Below are positions 1 through 11,515 of a stretch of DNA of 64,000 bases, piece after piece. The position numbers were made by a program, and so were the translations under genes. The stretch is taken from positions 21,639,557-21,703,556 of the forward strand of contig NC_092320.1 of assembly GCF_036785885.1 (NCBI RefSeq). The letters are read 5' to 3'. The notes beneath the pieces were generated by a model that made no database searches, had not been told where the DNA came from, and worked only from the letters and a program-made list of their open reading frames with translations. Position 1 is the stretch's first letter; each line of letters begins with the position of its first letter. The DNA comes from Coffea arabica. Lineage: Eukaryota; Streptophyta; Magnoliopsida; Gentianales; Rubiaceae.

Positions 1-869
1 ATAATTAACATAACCCTGACGATATTTCCAAAGATGAGAGCAAAATCTAAAATTTGACCGTTCATCTCCATTCCAATTGCAGTAATTTTCTCTTTGTAAT
101 GCTTTACTTCTTATTAAAAAAAAGGAAAATAAGGAAAAACTCACTACAAATCTAGGGAAATTGGAATTATACCAACACGAAAGCAAAGTCTAAAATTTTG
201 ATTGTTCATCTCCATTCCAGTTGTGGTGATTTTCTCTTTTTGATGCTCTCTTTCCTATTAAAAAAAAAAAAGAAAAAGCTCACTACAAATCTAGCAATAT
301 TGAAATTATTAGTATGTTTGTACAAAACTCTCGATCACTTGTTCATTCAATTAATTCTTTCCGAAGTTTTAGTTTTGATTTTGTCATACTGCATTGAATG
401 GGAACTCATTGTGCATATGGCTATATGGGGGGAATAGCATGTAGGGCTGAGGAAAGGTGTCTCCATCACTCTGTTCATTCAATTAATTCTTTCCGAAGTT
501 TTAGTTTTGATTTTAGGTTGGTTCCTATTAGGGATAAGGTCAGAAGATGAGATTAGTAATAAAATTTGGAGTTGAATCATTGTATGAATATTTTTTGAAA
601 AAAAATGGTTATTTTGGCAAAAAACTCATTTTTTTAATTTATTCTAATATCCGACAAAAAAGAATACTTTTTAAATCATGCATTTTTCCTTATTTAATAT
701 ATTTATTATATTTCTTTATTGAAACAAAATTTATACAATAAAACAAAAGCTTGAACGCACTGATCCTTTTCATTCTTTTTTTATTTGTCAATAACCAAAT
801 AAATTTGCAGAAAAAGTTAAAAAAAAGGGTATTTAAACAAAGAAATCTACAATAAGCTGGCAAGATGTA
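1..869. other. AT-rich spacer with two direct repeats
   Basis: No gene is recognisable. Two local direct repeats are visible: a segment beginning with CATCTCCATTCCA at about 64 recurs near 207 (period about 143 bp, ending in a similar A-rich run and ACTCACTACAAATCTAG-like sequence), and a 40-bp segment containing TCTTTCCGAAGTTTTAG at about 341-382 recurs at about 473-514. The small open frames here are AT-rich and lack family motifs. Confidence 0.5.
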
Positions 870-1309
870 ATGAATTTTATTTAAAATATGTAATTGTAAC
901 ATGTCTAAGGTTGTGCCTTACTATATTCAAAGTAATAAAGAGGTAAAAAGCTAAAAATCATTATAGAAACAAGTAGAAAACATTTTGCATATGACAGAGT
1001 AGGTGCATGTTGTGTTACTATTAATTGTGAAAGAGTCATCTAAGGGTGCCATGGGTACTCGTTAAAATATACTTAAGATGTTCGAATTTTGAAAAAGTAA
1101 AATTAATTAAAAAAAGTATATAAATATAAGAAATGATAATAAATTTTAGTATGTGTGTGTATATATATCTAACTATATAAAAGTGGGTGTTGCTTGAATG
1201 AACAATAAAAAAGTGTCTTGGTTGGTTATTTGGCCATTGGTCAATTTGTTTGCCCTATTATGGTCCATTTGCTCGGTGTCATGGATTTGGAGGTATTGCT
1301 TTAGCCTTA

Positions 1310-2113
1310 GGGGTCCGTTTGTTTAAGGTGAAAATATTTTCCAGGAAAATATTTTTCTAATTTCCCGTGTTTGGTTGCACAAAAGTTACTGAAAACATTT
1401 TCTTATGTAAAATATTTTCACTCATCTTATGGAAAACAACTTCCCTTCCAAACTTACTGAAGTTGTTTTCCGAAATGCATGCATCTCACCTGTAATATGT
1501 TCCAAACTTACTGAAAACATCTTGTAGTATGTTCTTTTTTTTTTTTAGTGTAAACAGGAAGACTCGAACCCAAGATCTTTTCCTTACACTCCCTCCCCCG
1601 TGCCACCCAACCCAACCCTCCCCCTAGTATATTCAAAATAAAAAAGAAACCTCATCCTGCTCATCCTATGCTAGTAATTAATTATGTATAATAGGGACAT
1701 TTTTTTCTAGAGAAACTTTCAGCAGTGAAAGTGCAAGATATATGTCACAATAAGCATTGCATGTGATTGATATTTGATACTAAATGACCAACAATTTGTT
1801 TATTGCTTAAGGAGATATTTTTTATTCATATATACATTTTTCCAAGATTTTTTAAAGTTAAACAATGAGATAAATTTTCTTATTTTGCATGGGAAGAAGT
1901 ATGTAATTATAATATGTAGAAAGTAAAGATAGAGATAAAAGTGAAAATATTTCAAAAGTTAAACAAACACCAAAAAAATGAAGTAAGAAAATATTTTCAA
2001 TAAGCTAACCAAACGCCTGAAAATGATGAAAGGGAAATGATTTTCATGGAAAATTACTTCCACGGAAAATATTTTCCCAAGGAAAATATTTTATTTCCAA
2101 ACAAACAGACCCT
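1310..2113. mobile_element. MITE with about 15-bp terminal inverted repeats, nested in the Helitron
   Basis: The left end GGGGTCCGTTTGTTT and the right end AAACAAACAGACCCT are near-perfect inverted repeats. Sub-terminal parts are also inverted, with repeated GGAAAATATTTTCC-like blocks on both sides. No coding region is visible. A clear target duplication was not found, so the superfamily is undecided. A SINE-like insertion lies inside it at 1535-1624. Confidence 0.65.
1535..1624 (-). mobile_element. tRNA-derived SINE fragment
   Basis: On the minus strand this holds a Pol III B-box-like GGGTTCGAGTC and ends in an A-tail (the T-run at 1535-1546 on the plus strand). It is bounded by a 10-bp near-perfect target duplication, TAGTATGTTC at 1525-1534 and TAGTATATTC at 1625-1634. 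At about 90 bp it is a short or truncated copy. Confidence 0.5.
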
Positions 2114-3914
2114 GAAAATGTTTCCTATTTTCCGCCTATGTCATTCATTTTTGCCTTGATCCAAGATCTATGTTACAAGTTGTTTGGCTGCTTCGTAATT
2201 TACTTCTTCTTTGGCCCTATTTTTTATTGTTCTCTTTTGTGGACCGCAAACATCAGTTTTTGTTTCTAAGCTCCTTTTGTTAGAAGCTTCACTGTTTGAC
2301 TAATTGACTCTGACTTACTTTTATATTTGCAATGCTATATATCATGTGTACCTTTTTTGCCTTGTATTGTATTATGGCATTGCCTATTCTCTGGTACTTT
2401 TTTTGCCCCTTTCTTTTCCCTTTCACTAATTGTTTATGCTTCTGCTTCCCTTCCCCTGGCCAATCGGTAATTTTGTTACCCGCTATTGTGCTACATTTTC
2501 TGTGGAGCGTGGAGCAGGTAAAATTTTCTGTCTTTTTGTTTGCCACTTACAGTGCCGCCTTTGCCCCTGCATTAAATGCTCATGGTACTTCCAAAAAAAA
2601 AAAAAACACATCCGACTAAACTGCCCGCTTCTTAATATTTTTGATTTGTTTTTGTCATTTGCAAACTTATTAGAAAGATATGCAGTTATAGATTTTTCTT
2701 TTTGTTAATGATGCTGTTTGTTGATTTATTTTTTTTTATCAATTTTACCTTTTTATTTATTTACTCTTTTGCAGAATAACAAATTGCTGTCTCTCTGCTA
2801 TTTTATGTCCCTTAGTATCTTTTTTCTTTATACTGCTTTTTGTAGTACTTTGTTTTTTGCTTTTATTGTTTTCTTTTGTTTCCAAAACTTCTTTCTCAAG
2901 TGAGTTGCATTTCTTTTGCTTATTCTCAAGAAGTCTATGTTGTATATTATGCTTATTTTATTTGTTGATATTTCCCTTCTTTGTTCACTTGTTTGTTCTG
3001 GAAATTTTTCTTAGACCTAGCATCAATGATCCATTCTTTAGGTCCTCCATGTGCATGCTCATAATTTTCCTTTTATATTTTCTATAATTTACTAGTTTCT
3101 TTTATATTCTTAGAATTTGTCTTTCTCATTTTCAAATTTTTTTTTCATGTTTTCAATATTTTAATTTTTTAATTAATTTCGTAATTCCAATAGTTCTTCG
3201 AATGTTTGGTTTATGAACCACACGCATATATATAAAAGTATATAAAAGGGTGAATGCTTTGCATGAATAGGCAAATAACTACTTTAGTTGATTGCTGTAT
3301 CTTTGGCTAATTTATTTGAAATTGTACTAACCAATGACGGTTACAAAATATACCATGTAATGTAAATTCTATGTGGAACAATGAGTTTCAACTTATATAG
3401 ACATTTATATGTATTCATAAAGAAAATAAAACAATATATATCCATAAAAAAATCCAAAGAAGTTTTGATGTAATCATTGCTACTTTGGCTGGCTAAAGCA
3501 AAGAAAATGTTGTTTCTACCAAATTTAGATTATTTTCTTAGCCCTCTTCTTAGCATTTGCTCTTGGTATACCTTGAGCTTTTAGCTTTATATTTTATTAC
3601 ACAATTATAATCATGAGTATTTTAATTATATTGTAAAAACACTATTTTTTTGCCTCTTTTATACAATCATATCCACCGGTTCATCTTTATTCAAGTACAA
3701 TTACTATTTAAAACAAATAAAAACCTAATATATCCATCTTACTTTATAACTAACTATTATTTTATTTGTCCATTACAGTTTCTCCAATCAATGCATTCTT
3801 GATGCAGTATGATGAACCACAATGATACATTGGTATTCATTTTATAAAATTTCCCTAATTTACATCAATTTTTCTCCAAAACACATTTAACACGTATTTA
3901 GCTCTTCATTGCAG

Positions 3915-4356
3915 GTCATACCACCAAAATTTATACATTACTTGGAACCACACATAAGAAGAAGAGCAATTTTCAAAGTTGGAAACAAAATATGGTTTCT
4001 AAAACTAGATGAAAATCCTCAAAACTCTGGATGAAAAATATTCATTGACGATCACAATCTGCAGCCAAATTCACTAATATATTTTTCTGCATTGGAGTGA
4101 TGACATTTAGAGTTCAAATTTTCAACCCAAATCACTACACTAGCTTCTACGAATGGAATATCATCCCTATTGAAAGCACATATGCAAAAGCAAATGGTAA
4201 CATAATTAATAATAAAATATATCCACAGAGTTCACCAATACAACTTCCTATTTATTTATTTATTTAACAATTGCAGGCATTTTTTCTGCAAGAGAAAGTT
4301 TCCTCATAAAGCTCACATTTTATGTAGTCATCAAGCCCACGGACATGGAAATTTTA
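3915..4356 (+). pseudogene. B3-domain (REM-like) gene fragment captured by the Helitron
   Basis: After an intron-like acceptor (TTCATTGCAG ending at 3914) the reading frame opens with VIPPKFIHYLEPHIRRR, continues AIFKVGNKIWFLKL, and later gives FIDDHNLQPNSLIYF. This is the order and spacing of a plant B3 DNA-binding domain: a PPKF start, a W-x-(V/L) core strand, then the (F)xxDHxLxxxDxLxF strand. Two or three stop codons interrupt the frame near 4030 and 4090, and an FRVQIF-like end follows in a shifted frame. A GT donor at 4197 and an acceptor at 4276 suggest one retained intron; 4277-4356 may be the next exon, which ends before GTAAG. Splice signals indicate capture at the DNA level. REM subfamily membership is an inference; the B3 call is fairly secure. 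Confidence 0.6.
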
Positions 4357-4966
4357 GTAAGCCAAATTTTTTTAAACACATATTAACCCAAAGCCATACA
4401 AAAAAATTGCACATAAATTTACTTTAGCCATAAGATACTGCAAATATATTGCCAAACAAAAACAATATAATCATCTTCTATTACCAATACAAATGTTGGA
4501 ACATCAAAGTTGAAGATAAATTTTTAACCTATGAATAGAAAAAAATGCTATGATACCATATTATTTGACCATGCTATACTCTCATAATTACCCACTTAGG
4601 CATAAATGAATATTGAATGCACAGATTCGATAATGAACTTGTAAAAGTTGCTCCAACATAAAATAACTATAAAGTTATGCCTTTCAACCTTTAATACTAT
4701 TCCCATATTCTCCAATTTCATAACTATACATACACTACTATATTTTTACTTCAACATTAAATCACATTCTATATGATAACCTACCAACAATTCTTTCCAA
4801 TTACCCTCATTCAATAAAAACTAACTACCTCGCAATTATTTTACATATTGTAAAATATTTTTCTGCATCAATTCATACATCACATTACACAAAAAAAAAA
4901 AAAAAAAATCAGCACACAAATGCACTATTAACACGGGTCAGGAATTGCGCAGGGCCCCCTGACTAG

Positions 4967-6633
4967 TATATATATAATATAGTAGGCTGAATGAAATTTA
5001 GGCGTGTTAGTTGGGTATCCATTAGAAAAACCCATTGTAAAATGACAATTATGACTCTTGATTGAACATTTGTTGTTGGAATATGTTTTACATAGCTAAC
5101 TTCATTTGTTTGGGCAACTACACGCTCGAAACAAAATGTAATGTGCCTTTAAGATTCTTTTCTATTGCTGAAGTTAGTGTGGAAAATGAAAAGAAATATT
5201 ATTGTAAGTTAAGAAAATATCATGATTGACGTAACATTTTTCTAATGTGAAAGTAGAATGAAAGGAAGAAATATTCAATAAATAAGATAATAGCCATTAA
5301 CTTCGTCCCACATTGCCTTAATATTTTGAAAGCTACAGAACAACCTATACAAAGTTTAGAGTTTTTATTTTTATTTTTATTTTTTGGTCAATCGTCATCC
5401 CTACTCCTACTCTATCCTAATCTAACTAAGGGGAGGCCCAACTAGGCTTATGGGGACCAATGGGGACAGAACCATTGCCCCCTTTGAAACTATTGGAATT
5501 TTTTACAGTTACCTTCTCCATTTCTACAATGAAACCTTGAAAGAAAGTATAATAATAGTACTATTTGTAAGTCCTTTCTAATTAACCTTATTTTGCTTAA
5601 TATTGAACTCCACTTATGTGTCTAAGCATATAAATTACAAGCAAATTGAAAATCATTGGATCGTTTGGCCAAATACACATTAATTATCTATTGTATATAT
5701 GAATGTACATCTCATAGATTTATGCATAATATTAACTATTGTATAATTTTATACCATTAGATGACCCGATAACTATTAAATGCATAATAAATGACAACCT
5801 ATACACCATTCTTATTTTATTTTGGCAATATTGAATAAATTGCTTCATGTCTATTAACCTTATGAGAAACATTTAGTTGAGCTAAAAGTTCACAAACCAC
5901 AAGTTGTAAATTTAATATAAATTATTGTATCCTATGACCGAAGATCCTGGCTTAGCCACCGCCCCTAGAGGAATGTTATTTTATAAAAATAAAATTCTAC
6001 CCCAACCTTTATATGGTGGAATCTTTCAAAGAGGTAAACTGTGAATTTTTTTTATTCATAGAGGCAAAGTGCAATTTTTTTTATGCTCTTTGATTTTAGA
6101 ATCTTTGCTCATGCCACTCATGGTCTCTCATCCTTTAGGTTTTGGACTATTCCCAATGGAGTTAAATAAAAAAAAATTCAATAACCTAGCTGACTATATA
6201 TAAATGTCACTAACCACTAAGCTATACTCGTTAGTCGTTAAGAGTTTATTTTTTCATAACAAGTGAAGTTAAAACATCTAAATATAGGGGATAAAATATA
6301 TGTCAATGTCTGCAATAATTATGTGAATCCTAGTTTTATTTAGCAATGGTTGTTGACTTTGCAGTACCATTCCACACTTTGCAGGAATCTAAATATTTTG
6401 GATGTTTGAAGAAAGTTAAGCTGAAAGCTCCAAAACCATTGGATGGTCAAATGTTGAAATCACAAGTACGTTAAAAATAATTCTGGATCTCTGACTTTAG
6501 CCATTCCACTGTAGAATGATGTTCACATTTAAAAGCAGAGGTTTGTATAGCAAAGTAAACATTCATCTATGCAAGCATAGCTCAAAATTCCATAGCAGAA
6601 TAAAATTCTTATATCAGTTCCTACACTTCAAAG
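4967..6633. other. upstream region of UGT gene A
   Basis: This aligns with about 23600-25575 upstream of gene B apart from insertions, so it predates the duplication and contains whatever promoter A and B share. I cannot place a TATA box or start site with confidence. The last 110 bases before the ATG are nearly identical in both copies and probably include the 5' UTR. Confidence 0.45.
5355..5475 (-). repeat. SINE-like retroposon tail
   Basis: On the minus strand the sequence reads CCTAGTTGGGCCTCCCC, then TTAGATTAGGATAGAGTAGG, then a GACGATTGACC end and an A-rich tail. The same order of blocks appears at 52866-53043 (-) and 57115-57298 (+), so the three look like members of one poly(A)-tailed family. 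The corresponding position in copy 2 (near 23990) differs, consistent with insertion here, but the borders are not clean. Confidence 0.35.
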
Positions 6634-8067
6634 ATGAAGAAGACAAAGCTTGTTTTTGTTCCATCACCAGGCATAGGTCACCTAATATCCACAGTTGAGC
6701 TCTCCAAGCGCTTAACTGAAAGAGATGATCAGCTATCAATATTTGTTCTGGTCATAAGCTCACCTGTTGGCCCAGACTTGGAGTCCTACACTCAACAAGT
6801 GGCTGCTTCAAACACTGGTATTCAATTCATCAACATTCCTCGAGTAGATCCGAATCTACCACAGGTCTGGAGCTCCCCAGAAAACCTTTATGCTCTCTAT
6901 TTGGAAAGCCATAAATCCCATGTCAAAACAGCAATAATTGATCAAGTACTAGTATCAGAATCCATCACTTCTCTTGCCGGGATAGTTGTTGATCTATTCT
7001 GTAGTTCGATGGTTGATGTAGCGAATGAGCTTGGAGTTCCTTCATATGTGTTCTTCCCCTCTGGCTGTGCCTATCTTGGCTTCATGTTTTATCTTCCAAT
7101 TCACTATAGCCAATATGGAAGAGAGTTCGAGACTTCAGATTCTGATTCAATTATTCCAACTTATTCTCACCCTATACCTTCAAAGGTTATACCTTCTTAT
7201 GCATTTAACAAGCATGGTGGCTATTCCTCATTCGTAAAACATGCTACCAAGTTCAAGGAGACAAAAGGACTCATCATAAACACGTTTGCAGAATTAGAAC
7301 CTCATGCTGTGGATCAATTGAAATTCGATGCTGAAACACCGCCAATCTACACGGTTGGACCCCTGCTCGACCTGGAGGGCAGAAAGCGAGAGCCTGATCA
7401 CGAAAAAATAATAAAATGGCTAGATGATCAGCCTCCATCATCAGTTATATTTCTCTGTTTTGGAAGCATGGGTACTTTTGAGCCTGACCAGTTAGCAGAA
7501 ATGGCACTTGCACTCGAGCGGAGTGGATACAGATTCTTGTGGTCAGTCCGGTTATCAAAGGCCTATACAAAAGGGACAGGTGAACATTCCAATATTTCTG
7601 AGATGTTGCCGCAAGGTTTCTTAGAACGCGTCGAAAATCGAGGATTGGTGAGTAGTTGGGCACCACAAATGGAGGTGCTGGCTCATGAAGCAGTTGGGGG
7701 ATTTGTATCTCATTGTGGCTGGAACTCTATACTAGAAAGCCTGTGGCATGGGGTGCCTGTTGCAACATGGCCTGTATATGCTGAGCAACAAATCAATGCG
7801 TTCGAGTTGGTAAGAGAATTGGAACTGGCTATGGACTTGAAAATGGATTATCGAATGGAAAATGCACAGAATCTTGTAGTGGCTGAGGAAATCGAGAAAG
7901 CTATCAGATGCTTGATGGACACAGAGAATCCGACAAGAAAAAGAGTTCAAGAAATGAAGGAGATGAGCAGAAAGGCCATTGAAAATGGGGGTTCTTCATT
8001 CATTTCACTTGGACGTTTGATTGAAGATATACACATCAACATTGGAAAAGATAAGGGAAGTTTCTAA
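6634..8067 (+). CDS. UGT71-type UDP-glycosyltransferase (gene A)
   Basis: This encodes a 477-residue family-1 (GT1) glycosyltransferase, the usual length for the family, in one exon. Such enzymes transfer sugar from UDP-sugar, normally UDP-glucose, to hydroxyl groups of small specialised metabolites or hormones in the cytosol. The N-terminal domain begins FVPSPGIGHL with the catalytic base His16; the partner Asp is D120 in VVDLFCS. The C-terminal PSPG donor box spans residues 342-385, starting WAPQMEVLAHEA and containing HCGWNS; its last residue is Gln, which in characterised plant UGTs goes with UDP-glucose use. The N-terminal VELSKRL...RDD stretch resembles the UGT71 group. No signal peptide or membrane segment is seen. 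The ATG chosen gives the canonical N-terminus. The acceptor cannot be inferred. The nearest relative is gene B, about 93% identical. Confidence 0.95.
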   Translation: MKKTKLVFVPSPGIGHLISTVELSKRLTERDDQLSIFVLVISSPVGPDLESYTQQVAASNTGIQFINIPRVDPNLPQVWSSPENLYALYLESHKSHVKTAIIDQVLVSESITSLAGIVVDLFCSSMVDVANELGVPSYVFFPSGCAYLGFMFYLPIHYSQYGREFETSDSDSIIPTYSHPIPSKVIPSYAFNKHGGYSSFVKHATKFKETKGLIINTFAELEPHAVDQLKFDAETPPIYTVGPLLDLEGRKREPDHEKIIKWLDDQPPSSVIFLCFGSMGTFEPDQLAEMALALERSGYRFLWSVRLSKAYTKGTGEHSNISEMLPQGFLERVENRGLVSSWAPQMEVLAHEAVGGFVSHCGWNSILESLWHGVPVATWPVYAEQQINAFELVRELELAMDLKMDYRMENAQNLVVAEEIEKAIRCLMDTENPTRKRVQEMKEMSRKAIENGGSSFISLGRLIEDIHINIGKDKGSF

Positions 8068-8186
8068 GTTTTTTCAGTTCTTATTGTCACTTGATCATCA
8101 ATCAACAGATGAAGGGAAGTTTCTTCAACTTCCTTTCTTTTTGCTTTATTGGTTTAATATTAGTTCTTTCTCAATCCATCTAATTG

Positions 8187-8413
8187 GGACCACGGCCAGG
8201 AACGGTTGTACCTCGGTTTTATGCATTTTGCACATCGCATAATTTTGTTTGCACACGGCGTAACATTTTTTGCACAACGTATAATTTTATAATAATTTTT
8301 TATTAGCCCCACACACGTTGTTAAAAACGAGATATAAGAAATGAACTAGATCGTACAATTTTTTTGGACCAAATCTTGACCGTGAACAGCTATGACCGCT
8401 CCTGCCTCTCATT
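8187..8413. mobile_element. 227-bp MITE in the 3' flank of gene A
   Basis: It is bounded by a perfect 10-bp target duplication, CATCTAATTG, at 8177-8186 and 8414-8423. Gene B's 3' flank has only one copy (CATCTAACTG near 27124) and no insert, so the empty site is directly visible. The ends contain imperfect inverted GGCAGGAGCGGT-like sequences. A 9-10-bp duplication fits Mutator-like elements, but the family is an inference. Confidence 0.7.
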
Positions 8414-8789
8414 CATCTAATTGTCACATTTGTGTGGTAAACACAAATTAGTATTGTTTTTCATCCTTTATGTGGTCATACTTATGCTTTCAAATCTATT
8501 TTTGCTTTTGTAAACCTTTCCAGTTAAATACTTTTCATTTTTCATTTTTCATTTTTTCCGCTAAATATTATAAACTTGGTGGTTCATATGTCTCTTCTAA
8601 GATTTGTAAGTAAAATTTTCTCCATAATTATCTTTTTGATTTCATATGGTGATCATTATGCTGTTACTCTCAATTGGAATGAAAATTGAGATTGTCCCGA
8701 AGCTTGTAGTTCACTTGTTATACATCTTATGTTTACTACTTATTTCGTATATATAAAATCAATACTATACATTTGTTATACATCTTAAG

Positions 8790-8964
8790 TTTGATTTCCT
8801 ATCAACCCGGTTTCGAACCTCTTGTGGAACATTCATTGTCATATAAGATTTCTCCAGTGCATCTTACCCTTCTGTGTGGTTGGCGGGTTATTATATGAGA
8901 TGAAATTTATCTAATGCGTACTCTCAAATAGTAATTGCCGTGGTAAAAAAAAAAAAAAAAAAAA
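8790..8964 (+). mobile_element. degenerate tRNA-derived SINE
   Basis: A B-box-like GGTTTCGAACCT is followed by a body with CATCTTACCCTTCTGTGTGG and an A-tail of about 20 bases at 8945-8965. A related body, with ATTCGAATC, follows gene B at about 27500-27850, so most of it predates the A/B duplication. It lies in the 3' flank of the gene. Confidence 0.5.
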
Positions 8965-8965
8965 A

Positions 8966-9534
8966 CTCTACACTGGGCCTCACACATCAAAGTTTTAAAA
9001 AATTGGCCTAGGTCATGGTCAAGAACTTTCCCACATTGCGCCTTCTTCCCAGTTCCCAGAGTCGTGTCAAATAAAAAAAGAAATGAGAGTCGTGTCAAGT
9101 TTTTTCTCTTTTACTTTTTGATACGAGTCATGTCACGAGTGAAAGTTCTTCAATGAATTAATTATTGAATCTAATATGACTAGATCTAAGTTTGGCCGCC
9201 AGTCACTGGCAATGTCCAATAATAAAAAATGAACTTCAAGATGACTTTCTTTCCCCGATTGAGAACTTTGAGGAACAATTTAAAATTCATTCAAATCGTT
9301 CTAATTATTTAAATTACTTAATAGACATTTAAATTTATAATATATCAACTATTAAAATTTATTTTAAATATTAGAATAATTTATAATTTATAAATTTAAA
9401 TATCTCCTAAATAATATTAAACAACTAGAGAAATTTAAAAGGATCTCAAATTTTTTGACAAATCCCTCAATCAAAAAAATAGTTCGATAGTTTCGACACT
9501 CTTCAACACATATACATAAAGATCGACTCAGAGA
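8966..9534. other. AT-rich spacer
   Basis: No coding sequence, RNA gene or clear element is recognisable. The duplication shared with the gene B region ends shortly before this stretch. Confidence 0.5.
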
Positions 9535-9589
9535 CTACAATATGTGTTTATAAAAAGGTGAGTTAAAAAATGTATTTATAATCAAGCAA

Positions 9590-11372
9590 AATATTATTTG
9601 AAAAAATTTGCTTTTTAAACACCGACTTTGAAAAATTTGCTGTATGTAAGATGGTTGGGAATATAAAAAAGTGAGTTGAAAAATGTGCTTATAATCAAGC
9701 AAAATATTATTTGAAAAAATTTGCTTTTTAAACACTAACTTTGAATATATTTGACATTAGCAAAGCTTTTTTATTAAAAAAAATCGAGAAATAGTCAATC
9801 AAAGTGTTTGGTAATCATGAAGATGTGAAATAGGTCACCACTAATGAAATGAAGTAGGGTTATCTAGCCGAAAATCGTGTTGACCAAAAAAACAAAAACA
9901 GCTATTTAGAATTTTATTTATTTTAGAAGTTGATTTTTTATTTAATAAATAGATTAGAATTGATGTTAAAGTTGGTTTAGAAAATAAGTTGAGTTGTGTT
10001 TAGATATTAGTATTGGAATAAGTTATATGGCTTTTTTATCTATTCAAGGACTTGAAATCCTAAGTTTGTATTTGAGGAAAAAAATCAATTCGTTGAATAA
10101 ATTATTGATCCTTTCGAGCCTTCCTTATTCTTGATATTTTGAAATGTTCTGCCGTTTGAAGCTTTTTCTTCATTTATTGTTTGGATAGAGTATTATTTGA
10201 AATAATTATTATAGTATGTTTTGTGATTTGATGTACGTAAGATAGTTGGGAATATAAAAAAGTGAGTTAAAAAATGTGTTTATGATACAAGTAAAATATT
10301 ATTTGAAAAAATTTGCTATCCAAACACTGACTTTGAAAAAATTTGACATTAGCAAAGCATTTTTATATAAAAAAAAAATCAAGAAATAGTCAATCAAAGT
10401 GTTTGGTAATCACGATGATGTGAAATAGATCACCACTAATGAAATGAGGTAGGGTTATCTCGCCGAAAATTGTGTTGACCAAAAAAAAACAATTATTTAG
10501 AATTTCAGTTATTTTAGAAGTTGATTTTTTATTTAATAAATAGATTAGAATTGGTGTTAAAGTTGGTTTGGAACATATAGTTGAGTTGTGTTTAGATATT
10601 AGTATTGGAATAAGTTACATGGCTTTATTTATCTATTTAAGGACTTGAAATCCTGACTTGAAATCCTAAGTTTTTATTTGAGGAAGAAAAATCAATTTGT
10701 TGAATAAATTATTGATCCTTCTGAGCCTTTCTTATTCTTGATATTTTGATATGTTCTGCCATTTGAAGCTTTTGCTTCATTTATTGTTTGGATAGAGTAT
10801 TATTTGAAATAATCAATATAATACTTTTTGTGATGTGATGTATGTAAGATAGTTGAGAATATAAAAGATGAGTTGGAAAATGTGTTTATGATACAAGTAA
10901 AATATTATTTAGAAAAATTTGCTATCCAAACACTGACTTTGAAAATATTTGACATTAGCAAAGCTTTTTTGAAAAAAATCCAGAAATAGTCAATCAAAGT
11001 GTTTGGTAATCATGAAAATGTGAAATAGGTCACCACTAATGAAATGAAGTAGGGTTATCTAGCCGAAAATGATGTTGATAAAAAAAAAACAGCTATTTAG
11101 AATTTTAGTTATTTTAGAAGTTGATTTTTTATTTGATAATTAGATTAGAATTGATGTTAAAGTTGGCTTAGAAAATATACTTGTTTGTGTTTAGATATTA
11201 GTTTTGGAATAAGTTACATGGCTTTATTTATCTATTTAAGGACTTGAAATCCTAAGTTTGTATTAGAGGGAAAAAAAAAATCAATTCGTTGAATAAATTA
11301 TTGATCCTTCCGAGCCTTCCTTATTCTTGATATTTTGATATGTTCTGCCGTTTGAAGCTTTTCCTTCATTTA
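9590..11372 (+). repeat. tandem array, three units of about 600 bp
   Basis: Three consecutive units share the order: TATTATTTGAAAAAATTTGC block, GACATTAGCAAAGC, AGTCAATCAAAGTGTTTGG, GTAGGGTTATCT, then TGTTGACCAAAAAA and about 300 bp ending GCTTTT(T/G)CTTCATTTATTG. Equivalent points fall near 9899, 10490 and 11090. The second part of each unit is the first 300 bp of the LTR at 11073-11515, so the array is an amplification of the left flank plus LTR start. Units are highly similar with scattered substitutions and small indels. Confidence 0.75.
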
Positions 11373-11515
11373 TTGTGACTAATCAAAGTCAACCAAAGTC
11401 CACGGAACCTTGCAGCACACGAAGGCATACGTCTAGTTCATATTTGGATGCCTTGTTTCTTGATATGAGAATTATAATACTTCCGCTACATTTTTTTTTT
11501 TTTTTTGCGCTAACA
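11073..11515 (+). repeat. left LTR of the fossil short element
   Basis: About 443 bp, TG...CA bounded, with a GAATAAATTATTG polyadenylation-like stretch and a long T-run just before the GCGCTAACA end. It matches 13249-14715 apart from the LINE inserted there. Confidence 0.65.

Larger units (their letters stand above)
1168..4966 (+). mobile_element. Helitron, 3.8 kb, with captured gene fragment
   Basis: The left end starts TCTAACTATATAAAAGTGGG, the typical plant Helitron 5' terminus. The right end reads CCTGACTAG preceded by GTCAGG about 16 bases upstream, giving a short subterminal hairpin followed by the expected CTAG. The element lies between A and T with no target duplication, as Helitrons do. 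In the paralogous copy at about 23590-23615 the whole 3.8 kb is missing and only a TA run separates the same flanks, a natural empty site. I see no Rep/helicase coding region, so it is non-autonomous. It contains a MITE (1310-2113), a SINE-like insertion and a decayed B3-domain fragment. The stretch 2114-3900 is T-rich and intron-like, with no recognisable coding sequence. Confidence 0.75.
870..8940 (+). repeat. segmental duplication, copy 1 (carries UGT gene A)
   Basis: From about 870 the sequence aligns in direct orientation with 23300-27850, through the upstream region, the whole UGT coding sequence and the 3' flank. The alignment is broken by insertions: the Helitron at 1168-4966 and a 227-bp MITE at 8187-8413 are present only here, and a hAT MITE is present only in copy 2. 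No similarity to copy 2 is evident before about 870. The arrangement is a dispersed tandem duplication with about 14 kb of later transposon-filled DNA between copies. Confidence 0.85.

Noticed and set aside
2289-3087. Open frames of 60-95 codons in the T-rich part of the Helitron
   Set aside because: Composition-driven Phe/Leu-rich translations, overlapping frames on both strands, no motif; more like intron or spacer.
7445-7950. Minus-strand open frames within UGT gene A (and equivalents in B, C and D)
   Set aside because: Antisense shadows of the conserved UGT coding sequence.
9590-11372. CRISPR-like or satellite array
   Set aside because: Only three long units including LTR sequence; neither short repeats with spacers nor an extended satellite.
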